From positions 1 to 44,211 of the IMG/VR virus record IMGVR_UViG_3300023175_000076: DNA of 44,211 bases; one strand, 5' to 3'. This stretch comes from a virus. A program made the translations under genes and the position numbers. Below the pieces are notes generated by a model. It was not told where the DNA came from. It was given only the letters and a program-made list of their open reading frames with translations, and did no database searches. This document shows positions 15,981-23,690 of this stretch, in pieces. Each line of letters opens with the position of its first letter. The first letter of the stretch is position 1.

Positions 15981-15981
15981 T

Positions 15982-17184
15982 ATGAAGCATTTATATTATT
16001 TTGAAAAAGTATTAAAAGATTATAAAGACGATGGCAGATATCGAGTCTTTAATGATATTTTGAGAGAGCGCGGCCATTTTCCTCGCTCGATCTGGTATGG
16101 TAAATATGCACCTAAAAATATTGTAAACTGGTGTTCTAATGATTATCTTGGTATGGGTCAAAACCAACATGTTATTGACTCAATGCATACCGCATTAGAC
16201 CAAACTGGCGCGGGATCTGGTGGCACTCGCAACATCGGAGGCACATCCCATTATCATGTAACACTAGAACGCGAGCTTGCAATCCTTCATAAAAAACAAG
16301 ATGCTTTATTATTCACTAGTGCATACGTTGCTAATGAATGGACACTTATCGCGCTGAGTCGTATTATTCCAAATATTTGTTTTATTTCGGATACTAAAAA
16401 TCATAATTCTCTTATTATGGGAATTAAACATAGTCGTGCTGATAAAATTCTGTTTCGTCATAATGATATGGAGGATCTCGAAGAAGCTTTAGTTATGGCT
16501 GTTGAAAATCAGCAAGTTCCTTGTATTGTTTTTGAGTCAGTTTATTCTATGGATGGTGATGTAGGAAAAATTGAAGAGATACTTGATCTAGCTGATAAAT
16601 ATAACGCAATCACATATATTGATGAAGTTCATGCTGTTGGTCTTTATGGAGAAACTGGTGCTGGTTATTGCGAAAAGCTAGGTGTATCAGACAGGGTAGA
16701 TATCATTAATGGAACATTGGGAAAAGCCTTTGGCGTCCAAGGCGGTTATATTGCTGGTAATAGTATCATTGTTGATAGTATTCGGTCCGTGGCTGCTGGG
16801 TTCATCTTTACAACAAGTATCTCGCCCGCAGTCTGCGCCGGAGCGCTCGCCTCAATCAAATATCTCCGTGACCATACTTCCGCCCGTGAACGACATCAAG
16901 AACGTGCGACCAAATTAAAACAGCTATTAGCAGAAGCTAATATTCCAGTTCACCCAAACGCTTGTACACACATAGTCCCCGTAATGGTTGGAGACGCATT
17001 TAAGTGTAAAGCAGCTAGTGATCGCTTACTCACAGAATTTGGAATTTATATCCAGCCGATTAATTCACCTACTGTCGATGTTGGAACTGAGAGATTAAGA
17101 ATTGCGCCAACTCCTTTCCACACAGATGTGATGATGGTTGAGTTGGTAACAGCACTGAAAGAGATATTACATGAATCAACTTGA
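15982..17184 (+). CDS. hemA: 5-aminolevulinate synthase (C4 heme pathway)
   Basis: I start at ATG 15982, one base after the nrdA stop, giving 400 residues, the usual length. The enzyme condenses glycine and succinyl-CoA to 5-aminolevulinate, the first step of heme synthesis in alphaproteobacteria. The order of motifs is that of ALA synthase: NDYLGMGQ (53-60), [17 protein letters not shown] (76-92), [10 protein letters not shown] (214-223) and [13 protein letters not shown] (245-257), whose Lys248 should hold the PLP. The related KBL enzyme lacks this exact [14 protein letters not shown] block. Bases 16781-16925 are unusually G+C rich, hinting at recombination with host DNA. An auxiliary metabolic gene. 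Confidence 0.92.
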   Translation: MKHLYYFEKVLKDYKDDGRYRVFNDILRERGHFPRSIWYGKYAPKNIVNWCSNDYLGMGQNQHVIDSMHTALDQTGAGSGGTRNIGGTSHYHVTLERELAILHKKQDALLFTSAYVANEWTLIALSRIIPNICFISDTKNHNSLIMGIKHSRADKILFRHNDMEDLEEALVMAVENQQVPCIVFESVYSMDGDVGKIEEILDLADKYNAITYIDEVHAVGLYGETGAGYCEKLGVSDRVDIINGTLGKAFGVQGGYIAGNSIIVDSIRSVAAGFIFTTSISPAVCAGALASIKYLRDHTSARERHQERATKLKQLLAEANIPVHPNACTHIVPVMVGDAFKCKAASDRLLTEFGIYIQPINSPTVDVGTERLRIAPTPFHTDVMMVELVTALKEILHEST

Positions 17185-17227
17185 AGCCGCGTTTTTCGGC
17201 AAAACATTATGGAAGAGAGAAAGTAAG

Positions 17228-17647
17228 ATGACTAAATTGAAAAAAGCATTTTGGTTTACATTAGGGATTTTATGCTTGGGTATTGCATATCTAGGAGTAA
17301 TTCTTCCAGGTATTCCTTGGAGTACTCCAATCCTTGGCGCAGCATTCTGCTTTGCTAAGTCAAGTGAAAAGTTTCATAATTGGATTATGAACCACAAATT
17401 GTTTGGCCCTTTTATTACTGAATGGCAAACGTATAAGGTATATCCACAAAAAGGTAAGTATATTATGATGGCTGTTATGTCAACATCGCTAGCCTTTATG
17501 TGGTTTGGAACAGGCAATCCAAAAGCAACATTATACTTATTCATTCTATTTGCTTTGATTGTTATATGGGCATGGAGATTCCCAGGTTCAAAAGAAGAAG
17601 CACAACGTCGTATTGACGCAGGAGAAAAGCTCGGCTGGTTTAAATAA
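17228..17647 (+). CDS. DUF454 (YbaN-like) inner-membrane protein
   Basis: I start at ATG 17228, giving 139 residues, since the family begins just before its first membrane helix; an ATG at 17171 inside hemA would add 19 residues. Hydrophobic segments lie near 7-28 (FWFTLGILCLGIAYLGVILP) and 80-118. The family block GVILPGIPWSTPILGAAFCFA, then HNWIMNHKLFGPFITEW, is clear. The function of DUF454 is not known. It directly follows the ALA synthase gene, which may or may not be meaningful. The stop overlaps the next start. Confidence 0.8.
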   Translation: MTKLKKAFWFTLGILCLGIAYLGVILPGIPWSTPILGAAFCFAKSSEKFHNWIMNHKLFGPFITEWQTYKVYPQKGKYIMMAVMSTSLAFMWFGTGNPKATLYLFILFALIVIWAWRFPGSKEEAQRRIDAGEKLGWFK

Positions 17648-18246
17648 TGTTTAATAAATGTGAATGTTTTTGGTGTAACTCACTTAAATGGCCACTAATG
17701 TATGATTTAAATGGCCAAGAAGTTTGGTTTGAAATTCCACGCAGCTGTTCTGTTACTGTAAAAGAATCATTTCCAAAACGCAAACAAGTTTTTCGCGACA
17801 CACCCGAGTATAAAGAGTGGTATGGAAAAAAGCCAATCGTTATAATTAGCGATCCTATTATAAGATTTATTTCTTGCATTAATGCTTATTTAACGCCAGG
17901 CCAAAGATATTATCACTATGGCGGAGATATTTTTCAAACAGCTGGGGTTAGTATAGAAAACTGCTCAAAGGCAGACAGGATTAAAATATTCTTTGAAAAT
18001 TTACACCTAATCGAGTCACAACACCAAGTTCATCATTTCCATCCCCAGTCAACCTTTGTTGATACTAAAAACTTTAATGAATTTAAAGTACTACGACGTT
18101 ACCAAATTAATCAATTCTTTGGTATTAACGGTAAGTTCAATGTAACTAAAAAAGAAATTACTGAAGACGATTTAACCAAAGATCAATATGAATTGGTTAA
18201 AAATTATTATAAAAGTGATTATCAATTTTTAAAAAAGTATGGCTAA
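17647..18246 (+). CDS. Sulfotransferase-like protein
   Basis: This 199-residue protein overlaps the upstream stop by one base. VWFEIPRSCSVTVKESF (26-42) resembles the IPKNASSSL phosphosulfate loop of the protein at 47-700, and IISDPIIRFISCINAYL (66-82) matches its NPYERxxSLY block. The N-terminus has three cysteines (CECFWC) that could bind a metal. It is shorter than classical sulfotransferases, and the key Lys of the loop is Arg. Activity is uncertain, and a non-enzymatic role is possible. Confidence 0.5.
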   Translation: MFNKCECFWCNSLKWPLMYDLNGQEVWFEIPRSCSVTVKESFPKRKQVFRDTPEYKEWYGKKPIVIISDPIIRFISCINAYLTPGQRYYHYGGDIFQTAGVSIENCSKADRIKIFFENLHLIESQHQVHHFHPQSTFVDTKNFNEFKVLRRYQINQFFGINGKFNVTKKEITEDDLTKDQYELVKNYYKSDYQFLKKYG

Positions 18247-18481
18247 AAGAAATAATAATGGAATGGGAATAAGGCACCTTCAAACTGAGGTGCAAAGTTA
18301 CCATAAAGAAAATATCGATCAACGTAGAGAGATTGAAATTTTAAGAAATGATCGCTCTATGCTTTTAAGTGCACTAGATGATTTAACATCAGATGAAAGC
18401 TACTGGTCTGAAGACGCTCTGAAAAGTGGCATCGTTTGGCGCCTTAAAAATGTTTTAACGCAAATCAAAAATAATGGTTGA
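18239..18481 (+). CDS. Small coiled-coil protein
   Basis: This 80-residue protein starts inside the end of the upstream gene. Residues 10-50 form a heptad-like helix (LQTEVQSYHKENIDQRREI), followed by a short Trp-containing region (ESYWSEDALKSGIVWRL). I recognise no family. The next promoter's -35 overlaps its last codons. Confidence 0.5.
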   Translation: MAKRNNNGMGIRHLQTEVQSYHKENIDQRREIEILRNDRSMLLSALDDLTSDESYWSEDALKSGIVWRLKNVLTQIKNNG

Positions 18482-18506
18482 CAGTAGCCTTAAAATATGT
18501 TAGAGT
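18478..18506 (+). promoter_or_regulatory. Sigma70-like promoter with TAGAATCA element
   Basis: TTGACA at 18478-18483 and TAGAGT at 18501-18506 with a 17-base spacer. TAGAATCA follows at 18506-18513. It precedes the cell-wall hydrolase gene and is part of the early promoter family of this window. Confidence 0.6.
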
Positions 18507-18536
18507 AGAATCATGAAAGATATGAGGCGAAATATA

Positions 18537-19025
18537 ATGAAAAAACTATTAACCGTTGTTTCAGCGGGGTTAATTGTAGTTGCTAGTGCATCATCGGCAG
18601 GAATGTATCTAGGACAAAAAGAGTTTCACGTAAACGAGCTGGAATGTTTAGCACTAAACGTCTATCATGAAACCCGCGCAATGAGCTTAGCAGATGCACA
18701 TGCTGTTTCTGACGTTGTGTTAAATCGAGTTGAAAGTTCTAGATATCCTAATACTATTTGTGAAGTGGTTCACCAAGGCTATAAAAAAGGTAATCGTTCT
18801 TGTCAGTTTAGTTGGTACTGTGACGGCAAGTCAGATACACCTAAAGACGAAAATGCTTGGGAACGCTCACGTAAATTTGCCCGTGATATGTATTTGTTCC
18901 AAATGTATCGTGGGATTACTGAAGGAGCAACTCATTACCATGCAACATATGTAGATCCATACTGGGCTCCGAGCTTGGATAGAATTACACAAATTGGTGC
19001 ACATATTTTCTATAGGGAGAAATAA
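18537..19025 (+). CDS. SleB/CwlJ-type cell-wall hydrolase with signal peptide
   Basis: I start at ATG 18537, eight bases after GAGG, giving 162 residues, because it opens with a signal sequence (MKKLLTVVSAGLIVVASASSAG). An ATG at 18513 would add eight charged residues. The Hydrolase_2 domain covers about 32-162. Glu45 in NVYHETRAM is the likely catalytic acid, followed by AVSDVVLNRVESSRYPNTIC and CQFSWYCDGK. SleB-type enzymes are peptidoglycan lytic transglycosylases. With an N-terminal signal it could be exported by the host Sec system and serve as the phage endolysin. The hydrophobic segment could also act as a signal-anchor-release helix. It sits apart from the spanin genes. Confidence 0.85.
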   Translation: MKKLLTVVSAGLIVVASASSAGMYLGQKEFHVNELECLALNVYHETRAMSLADAHAVSDVVLNRVESSRYPNTICEVVHQGYKKGNRSCQFSWYCDGKSDTPKDENAWERSRKFARDMYLFQMYRGITEGATHYHATYVDPYWAPSLDRITQIGAHIFYREK

Positions 19026-19358
19026 ATGTCAGACGAACGATATGTAGTAGTAACAACGACGTCAACACACCGTATTCGTTATTGTGTTCCAGTGAGTAAA
19101 TTGCAAGAAATGAATACAGACATTGATATTACAAATAGTCCTAAGACGCAAATTGAATGGGCACAAGATTCTGTTGTAGCGGAAGAAGTAAAAGAGTTTA
19201 GTCAAGATTGGCTTGGCGAGCAAATTGTTGATACATTTATTCTTGACGAAGAACGTGTACTACAATTGTTTGATCGTGATAATGATTATTTGGCGAAGTG
19301 GCCAAAAGAGCAAAAGCTCGAATATATTCACAAATGGGAAATAAATGATGTCACATAG
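19026..19358 (+). CDS. Hypothetical acidic protein
   Basis: This 110-residue acidic protein starts one base after the hydrolase stop (GGGAGAAATAA before the ATG). It begins with a likely beta strand pair (RYVVVTTTSTHRIRYCVPV) and has a helical, Asp/Glu-rich second half (EEVKEFSQDWLGEQIVDTF). I recognise no family. It overlaps the next gene by 14 bases. Confidence 0.5.
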   Translation: MSDERYVVVTTTSTHRIRYCVPVSKLQEMNTDIDITNSPKTQIEWAQDSVVAEEVKEFSQDWLGEQIVDTFILDEERVLQLFDRDNDYLAKWPKEQKLEYIHKWEINDVT

Positions 19359-19545
19359 CGTAGAAGAACTATATAGTAAAATTAAAGTTATGCATGACAA
19401 ATGTATTGAACTCCACCGTGAACGTTATCGCGTCCAAGGTTGGTACGACAAAGAAAGATGTCAGTATATGGTAGACGATATAAAGGCATTAGCTCGTGAT
19501 ATTGAATACGGGCTTATAGATTTAGATAGGGATTTTTCAAAATGA
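19345..19545 (+). CDS. Small helical protein
   Basis: This 66-residue protein overlaps both neighbours (ATGATG at its start, ATGA at its end). It is helical and charged (VEELYSKIKVMHDKCIELHRERYR). It has no recognised family; coupling suggests co-expression with the cytidylyltransferase downstream. Confidence 0.5.
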   Translation: MMSHSVEELYSKIKVMHDKCIELHRERYRVQGWYDKERCQYMVDDIKALARDIEYGLIDLDRDFSK

Positions 19546-19958
19546 AAGTAGGATTTACTTGCAGCGCTTTTGATTTATTGCATGCTGGGCATATTCAAAT
19601 GTTGCGCGAAGCAAAAGAACAATGTGATTATCTAATTTGTGGATTGCAAATTAATCCAGCTCTAGATCGTAAAGAAAAGAATGCTCCAATCCAGACGGTT
19701 GTTGAGCGCTATACTCAGTTAAAAGCAGTTTCATATGTCGATGAGATCATTCCTTATTTGACAGAAGATGATTTATGTGATATACTAGCAATGTATCATA
19801 TTGACGTTAGGGTCCTTGGAGACGAATATAAAGAAAAGGATTTTACGGGCAAGGATATTTGCAAGAAGCGGGGTATCCAGCTATATTTCAACAAACGCGA
19901 TCACCGCTTCTCATCCAGTGATTTAAGAAAAAGAGTTGCAGAGAGGGAAAAGAAATGA
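19542..19958 (+). CDS. Cytidylyltransferase-like protein (TagD/RfaE-C type)
   Basis: This 138-residue protein has the single nucleotidyltransferase domain of glycerol-3-phosphate cytidylyltransferase and of the RfaE C-terminal domain. CSAFDLLHAGHIQML carries the HxGH motif (about residues 7-21), VERYTQLKAVSYVDEII follows, and SSSDLRKRV near the end is the counterpart of ISTTxLR. It probably activates a small alcohol or sugar phosphate with CTP or ATP. It opens a block with phosphomannomutase and KdsA, which suggests surface-sugar synthesis. The substrate is not decidable here. Confidence 0.8.
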   Translation: MKVGFTCSAFDLLHAGHIQMLREAKEQCDYLICGLQINPALDRKEKNAPIQTVVERYTQLKAVSYVDEIIPYLTEDDLCDILAMYHIDVRVLGDEYKEKDFTGKDICKKRGIQLYFNKRDHRFSSSDLRKRVAEREKK

Positions 19959-20245
19959 GAGAACCTGTATATGAAAAAGGCTACCCAAGTTATGAAGCAG
20001 TTAACAGGAAAGACCCTATGGAACCAATGACAGATGACGAAATTGTAATTAAATTGCACGAGATTGCTCGTACGGCAGAGCAATTTGGAACAAGCAATTT
20101 ATCAGGTCCGCAAATGCGTATGATTGCAGATCGCTTTAGCGAACTTGCTAAAAGTGGTAAAAAGAAAATTTATGAACGTGTTGGTAGCACGGTTTATGAA
20201 CGAGATTTTGGTGCTCATCCTTCAACTCGAACAAAGGTAGAATAA
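19955..20245 (+). CDS. Hypothetical protein
   Basis: This 96-residue protein overlaps the upstream stop as ATGA and ends exactly before the GTG of the next gene. It contains a helical middle (DDEIVIKLHEIARTAEQFG, then GPQMRMIADRFSELAKS) and a basic, Tyr-rich end. I recognise no family. It is probably co-translated within the sugar-gene block. Confidence 0.45.
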   Translation: MREPVYEKGYPSYEAVNRKDPMEPMTDDEIVIKLHEIARTAEQFGTSNLSGPQMRMIADRFSELAKSGKKKIYERVGSTVYERDFGAHPSTRTKVE

Positions 20246-20953
20246 GTGTTTAGATTTGTTTTTGACGTAGATGGTACTCTGACTCCAAGTCGCGGCAAAA
20301 TAGATCCAGAGTTTGGAAAATGGTTTTATAAGTTTTGTCAAGAGGAACCTGTTTTCTTGGTGACGGGTAGTGATTATCCAAAAACTGTTGAGCAACTCGG
20401 CCAAGAGATTTGCGAAACTGTAAAAAGAGTTTATAATTGTAGCGGCAATGACGTTTGGATGGAAGGTAAAAATATCCATAGTAACGAGTGGAAATTACCA
20501 GACGAAGCTCGTAAATGGTTAGAAACAACTCTTATTAATAGTCCATTCTCACTGAGAACAGGAAATCATATTGAGGAACGTCCTGGTTGTGTAAACTTCA
20601 GTATTGTTGGTCGAAATGCTAATCAACAAGAACGCAACGCATATGTTCACTATGATAAGGTAAATAAAGAACGTGAAGATATTGCAAGACAATTTAATTA
20701 TGTTTTTGGTTCTGAGTCTATGGGGCTTACTGCAAAAGTCGGTGGCGAAACAGGATTAGACATTTATCCAATTGGTTGTGATAAATCTCAAATTATTAAA
20801 GAGTTCAGACCTTATGATGATATTATGTTCTTTGGTGACAAAATGGAAGAGGGCGGAAACGATTATCCTTTAGCCGAAGTTAACACGAGAGGAATTAACC
20901 ATCATGTTAGAGATTGGCAACATACCTGGGAACTCTTAAAGGAAATCGCATGA
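20246..20953 (+). CDS. Phosphomannomutase, eukaryotic PMM-like HAD enzyme
   Basis: Start GTG 20246, one base after the upstream stop; 235 residues. FDVDGTLTPSRG (6-17) holds the HAD nucleophile Asp7 and the general acid Asp9. RPGCVNFSIVGRNA is the cap motif of alpha-PMM enzymes, and GGETGLDIYPIGCDKSQI and FFGDKMEEGGNDYPLAE are the later motifs. It should interconvert mannose-6- and mannose-1-phosphate (or glucose phosphates), feeding GDP-mannose or similar sugars. This PMM2-like type is unusual in phages. Its end overlaps kdsA by four bases. Confidence 0.87.
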   Translation: MFRFVFDVDGTLTPSRGKIDPEFGKWFYKFCQEEPVFLVTGSDYPKTVEQLGQEICETVKRVYNCSGNDVWMEGKNIHSNEWKLPDEARKWLETTLINSPFSLRTGNHIEERPGCVNFSIVGRNANQQERNAYVHYDKVNKEREDIARQFNYVFGSESMGLTAKVGGETGLDIYPIGCDKSQIIKEFRPYDDIMFFGDKMEEGGNDYPLAEVNTRGINHHVRDWQHTWELLKEIA

Positions 20954-21732
20954 GAATTATTGCTGGCCCTTGCCAACACGAGTCGTTTGAACAATCACTA
21001 ATTATTGCTAAAGAATGTAAACGCGTTTGTGATTTATACGAAATTGAATATATTTTTAAAGCAAGTTATGATAAAGCAAATCGTACTCACGTCAATGGAT
21101 TTCGTGGTGTTGGTATGGATAAAACTCTTAATGATTTTCATCGTATTAAAGACGATGTTGGCTGTCTTATGTTAACTGACGTGCACGATCCTTGGCAAGT
21201 AGATGACATTATGTATTATCATGAGGAAGGTGTTGATGTAATTCAAATACCTGCATTCCTATGCCGCCAAACAGATCTTATCAAAAAAGCCTGCGAAACT
21301 GATAAAATTGTAAATATTAAAAAGGGACAATTTCTAGCACCTTGGGATGTTAGAGGCGTCCTAAGTAAATGTGCAGACGCAAAAGAAGTATGGATTACAG
21401 AGAGAGGTACGTGTTTTGGTTACAATACACTTGTTGTTGATTATGCTGGTATCCAGTATATGCTTGATAATTTTAGCGCACCTTTGGTACTTGACTGCAC
21501 ACACGCAGTCCAGGAACCTGGAGGACAAGGTCACTCTAGCGGTGGCAATAGGGCTTATGTCCCTGGTCTTGCCCGTGCCGGTGCTGCTGTGGGCGTTGAA
21601 AACTTTTTTCTAGAAGTGCATACAAACCCAGATGACGCTCCATCTGATGGGCCTAACATGTTGCATTTAGATGATTTTGCTGAGACGGTAAGACAGATTT
21701 ATTGGATTAATAAAACCATAAAGGGATTTTAA
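20950..21732 (+). CDS. kdsA: 3-deoxy-D-manno-octulosonate-8-phosphate synthase
   Basis: I start at ATG 20950 (ATGA overlap), where the product opens MRIIAGPCQHES, the KdsA N-terminus; 260 residues. It condenses phosphoenolpyruvate with arabinose-5-phosphate to make KDO-8-phosphate for the LPS inner core. Family motifs are the IAGPC start, FKASYDKANRTH (about 36-47), LTDVHD, IQIPAFLCRQTDL, NIKKGQFLAPWD, ITERGTCFGYN and LDCTHAVQEPGG. The key PEP- and metal-binding residues in these motifs look intact. With PMM and cytidylyltransferase upstream it suggests that the phage reinforces or alters host LPS or a related glycan. Confidence 0.93.
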   Translation: MRIIAGPCQHESFEQSLIIAKECKRVCDLYEIEYIFKASYDKANRTHVNGFRGVGMDKTLNDFHRIKDDVGCLMLTDVHDPWQVDDIMYYHEEGVDVIQIPAFLCRQTDLIKKACETDKIVNIKKGQFLAPWDVRGVLSKCADAKEVWITERGTCFGYNTLVVDYAGIQYMLDNFSAPLVLDCTHAVQEPGGQGHSSGGNRAYVPGLARAGAAVGVENFFLEVHTNPDDAPSDGPNMLHLDDFAETVRQIYWINKTIKGF

Positions 21733-21733
21733 A

Positions 21734-21814
21734 ATGACCGAAGTAATTAGTATCCTATGGATTGTAATTTTTTTAGTGTTTGCAGGTGTTTTAATGGTGG
21801 AGATGAATAAATGA
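21734..21814 (+). CDS. 26-residue single-pass membrane peptide
   Basis: ATG 21734 follows the kdsA stop by one base. The peptide (MTEVISILWIVIFLVFAGVL, then MVEMNK) is one membrane segment. Its TGA overlaps the next ATG. Its last 25 bases recur exactly at 22133-22157, where they precede the cupin gene. Confidence 0.45.
   Translation: MTEVISILWIVIFLVFAGVLMVEMNK
21790..21814 (+). repeat. 25-base direct repeat, left copy
   Basis: The sequence from TTTAATGGTGGAG to AATAAATGA is identical to that at 22133-22157. It holds a GGTGGAG ribosome site and the start codon of the following gene. The two copies bracket the gene at 21811. Confidence 0.85.
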
Positions 21815-22137
21815 GACAATACACACCAGACCAATGGGAACTCGTAAAGATCAGCGGAACCGATCCTCATTATCGGGTGTTCGGTTCTTGGGGTGGTGGA
21901 TATCTAGATGGTGATAGCTGGAGACTTAATTCTGGTATCACTTCTGTTACTGAAGATGATAACTATTATTACTTCTCAGGCTCCACAGGATCTGTTTACC
22001 AGTGTCATAAAAAAGGCTATGGTGTTTCTTCAGTTCATAATGTCGGTGTACTTACTAACCTTTGTGAAAAGTCTCAAGGCAAAGCAGAGGTAGTAGAAGA
22101 AATGCCTGATATCATGAATATGGATTGGATTATTTAA
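21811..22137 (+). CDS. Hypothetical protein bracketed by 25-base direct repeats
   Basis: This 108-residue protein is Gly/Tyr/Ser-rich and probably beta-stranded (DPHYRVFGSWGGGYLDGDSW, then DNYYYFSGSTGSVYQCHKKG). No family is recognised; the pattern would suit a small secreted or virion-surface fold, but it has no signal peptide. Its start and its downstream flank are copies of the same 25 bases, so it may be an inserted cassette between the membrane peptide and the cupin gene. Confidence 0.5.
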   Translation: MRQYTPDQWELVKISGTDPHYRVFGSWGGGYLDGDSWRLNSGITSVTEDDNYYYFSGSTGSVYQCHKKGYGVSSVHNVGVLTNLCEKSQGKAEVVEEMPDIMNMDWII

Positions 22138-22157
22138 TGGTGGAGATGAATAAATGA
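22133..22157 (+). repeat. 25-base direct repeat, right copy
   Basis: Identical to 21790-21814. Here it spans the end of the bracketed gene and supplies the ribosome site (GGTGGAG) and start codon of the cupin gene. Confidence 0.85.
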
Positions 22158-22537
22158 TTGCAGGTAAGGTGTGGGGAACTACCGAAGAGATTGAAGCCAA
22201 TGGAGTTTTAGAATTCCATCGCATTGAGATGCAAGAAGGTGGCGTCTGTTCAAAACACAAACATGAATATAAATGGAATGGTTTCTTTGTTGAAGAAGGG
22301 ATTATGAAAATTCGTGTTTGGCAAAATGATTATAATTTAGTAGATGAAACAATACTTGGTCCTGGGCAATATATGAAAGTCAAGCCGGGTGTTTACCATC
22401 AATTTGAATGCGTACAATCTGGTATTGCATATGAGCTTTACTGGGCTGAATTTAATCACAATGATATTATTCGCGAAACAGTAGGCTATATGGAAAATGA
22501 CGAAGATCCTCTCAGCGTAGACAATATAGGTTGCTAG
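22154..22537 (+). CDS. Cupin-domain protein
   Basis: This 127-residue protein has a single cupin fold. The first motif is in GGVCSKHKHEYKWNGFFVEEG (His, His and Glu as possible metal ligands), and the second in LGPGQYMKVKPGVYHQFEC (Pro-Gly-x-x-His). Small cupins of this kind act as sugar-phosphate isomerases, epimerases or dioxygenases. The neighbours kdsA and PMM favour a sugar role, but the reaction cannot be read from sequence. The stop is followed directly by the radical SAM gene. Confidence 0.75.
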   Translation: MIAGKVWGTTEEIEANGVLEFHRIEMQEGGVCSKHKHEYKWNGFFVEEGIMKIRVWQNDYNLVDETILGPGQYMKVKPGVYHQFECVQSGIAYELYWAEFNHNDIIRETVGYMENDEDPLSVDNIGC

Positions 22538-23341
22538 ATGCTTGCTAAAGAAACTATTGATAGTCAGATTAAACCATTATACGAACTTAATGGTTTGACT
22601 GCTTGGTTAGATCTTACAACATATTGTAATGCAAGATGCCCTCAATGTCATAGAAATGATCCTAATGGTTTAGGTAAAGCCAAATGGTTGCCGCTAGTTC
22701 AGTGGAATCTAGAACAGTTTAAAAAAGCATATCCTCCCAGTAGTATGAAAATAATTGAGCAGTTTGAAATCTGTGGCACTTGGGGCGACCCTATTATGGT
22801 AAAAGATATCTACGAAATATGCAGTTATATTATTCATAATAGTGATTGTAAGATTCAGATTAATACCAATGGAGGTGTGAGAGATAAAAATTGGTGGTTT
22901 ACATTAGGAGTATTGGGCTACGAAGATAGAATTAGAGTGATTTTTGATGTTGAAGGAATCAACCAAGAAATGCACTCAAAATATAGACGCAATGTAGACT
23001 TTAATAAGCTATGCGAGAACGCTAGGGAATTTACTAGTGCGGGTGGTGAAGCTGAAGGTCATATTATTGTCTTTAAACATAATGAAGATTATGTTGAAGA
23101 AATCACAGATATGTGTCTTAATAAATTAGGCATGCGCAACGTTATAGTTCAATATTCAAATAGATTTTTTGACGGCCCGGTATTTGAGTTTTTAGATGAG
23201 CAAGGAAATAAACAAACATTAGAAGAAGCTGTTAATAAAAACCACGAGGGTGTCAATCCTGAAACGATTGCCCGTTTGCGAGATCATAAATGGTGGAAAG
23301 AGGCCGGTAAAAATAGGAATAGATTAAATAACCATGGTTAA
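22538..23341 (+). CDS. Radical SAM protein (catalytic half)
   Basis: This 267-residue protein begins with a radical SAM core. Cys30, Cys34 and Cys37 (CNARCPQC) bind the 4Fe-4S cluster that cleaves S-adenosylmethionine. ICGTWGDPIM is the GGE-like motif region, and INTNGGVRD is the SAM-binding strand. The frame stops at 23339-23341 just where a SPASM-like domain would begin, and that domain continues in the +1 frame from 23334. So this is either a split pair, a programmed frameshift or a mutation. The substrate may be a peptide or sugar; the surrounding genes favour sugars. Confidence 0.85.
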   Translation: MLAKETIDSQIKPLYELNGLTAWLDLTTYCNARCPQCHRNDPNGLGKAKWLPLVQWNLEQFKKAYPPSSMKIIEQFEICGTWGDPIMVKDIYEICSYIIHNSDCKIQINTNGGVRDKNWWFTLGVLGYEDRIRVIFDVEGINQEMHSKYRRNVDFNKLCENAREFTSAGGEAEGHIIVFKHNEDYVEEITDMCLNKLGMRNVIVQYSNRFFDGPVFEFLDEQGNKQTLEEAVNKNHEGVNPETIARLRDHKWWKEAGKNRNRLNNHG

Positions 23342-23678
23342 AATTGTATGCGAATGGGCAGAAAAAAATAAGTTTTTAGTTAATCCCGACGGTCAAGTTT
23401 GGCCTTGTTGTTATTTGGCTAATCCTGCATTTAAACGGCATGTTACACGTGAAGATATTGAAACAAAACTCACTGGTCGAGAACGGGCAATATTAAAAAT
23501 GGATGACCATCCTTTACTTGATGCGTATATCGATAATATGGATGATCTTAATATTAACAATAAAAACATTGAAGAAATTTTAACGCATGAGTGGTTTACA
23601 AAAACACTACCAAAGTCCTGGTTAAGTAATCCGCATAGACAATGTAAGATTACATGTGGAGTATATAATGATAAATGA
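23334..23678 (+). CDS. SPASM/twitch-like Fe-S domain protein, partner of the radical SAM protein
   Basis: This 114-residue protein starts at ATG 23334 inside the last codons of the radical SAM gene. It has Cys6, Cys25 and Cys26 in VNPDGQVWPCCYLANP, and C104 and C108 (CKITC), the usual layout of an auxiliary cluster domain C-terminal to radical SAM enzymes. In most relatives both domains are on one polypeptide. The eight-base overlap and +1 frame suggest coupled translation or frameshifting. Confidence 0.75.
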   Translation: MVKIVCEWAEKNKFLVNPDGQVWPCCYLANPAFKRHVTREDIETKLTGRERAILKMDDHPLLDAYIDNMDDLNINNKNIEEILTHEWFTKTLPKSWLSNPHRQCKITCGVYNDK

Positions 23679-23690
23679 GAGAATTATTAG

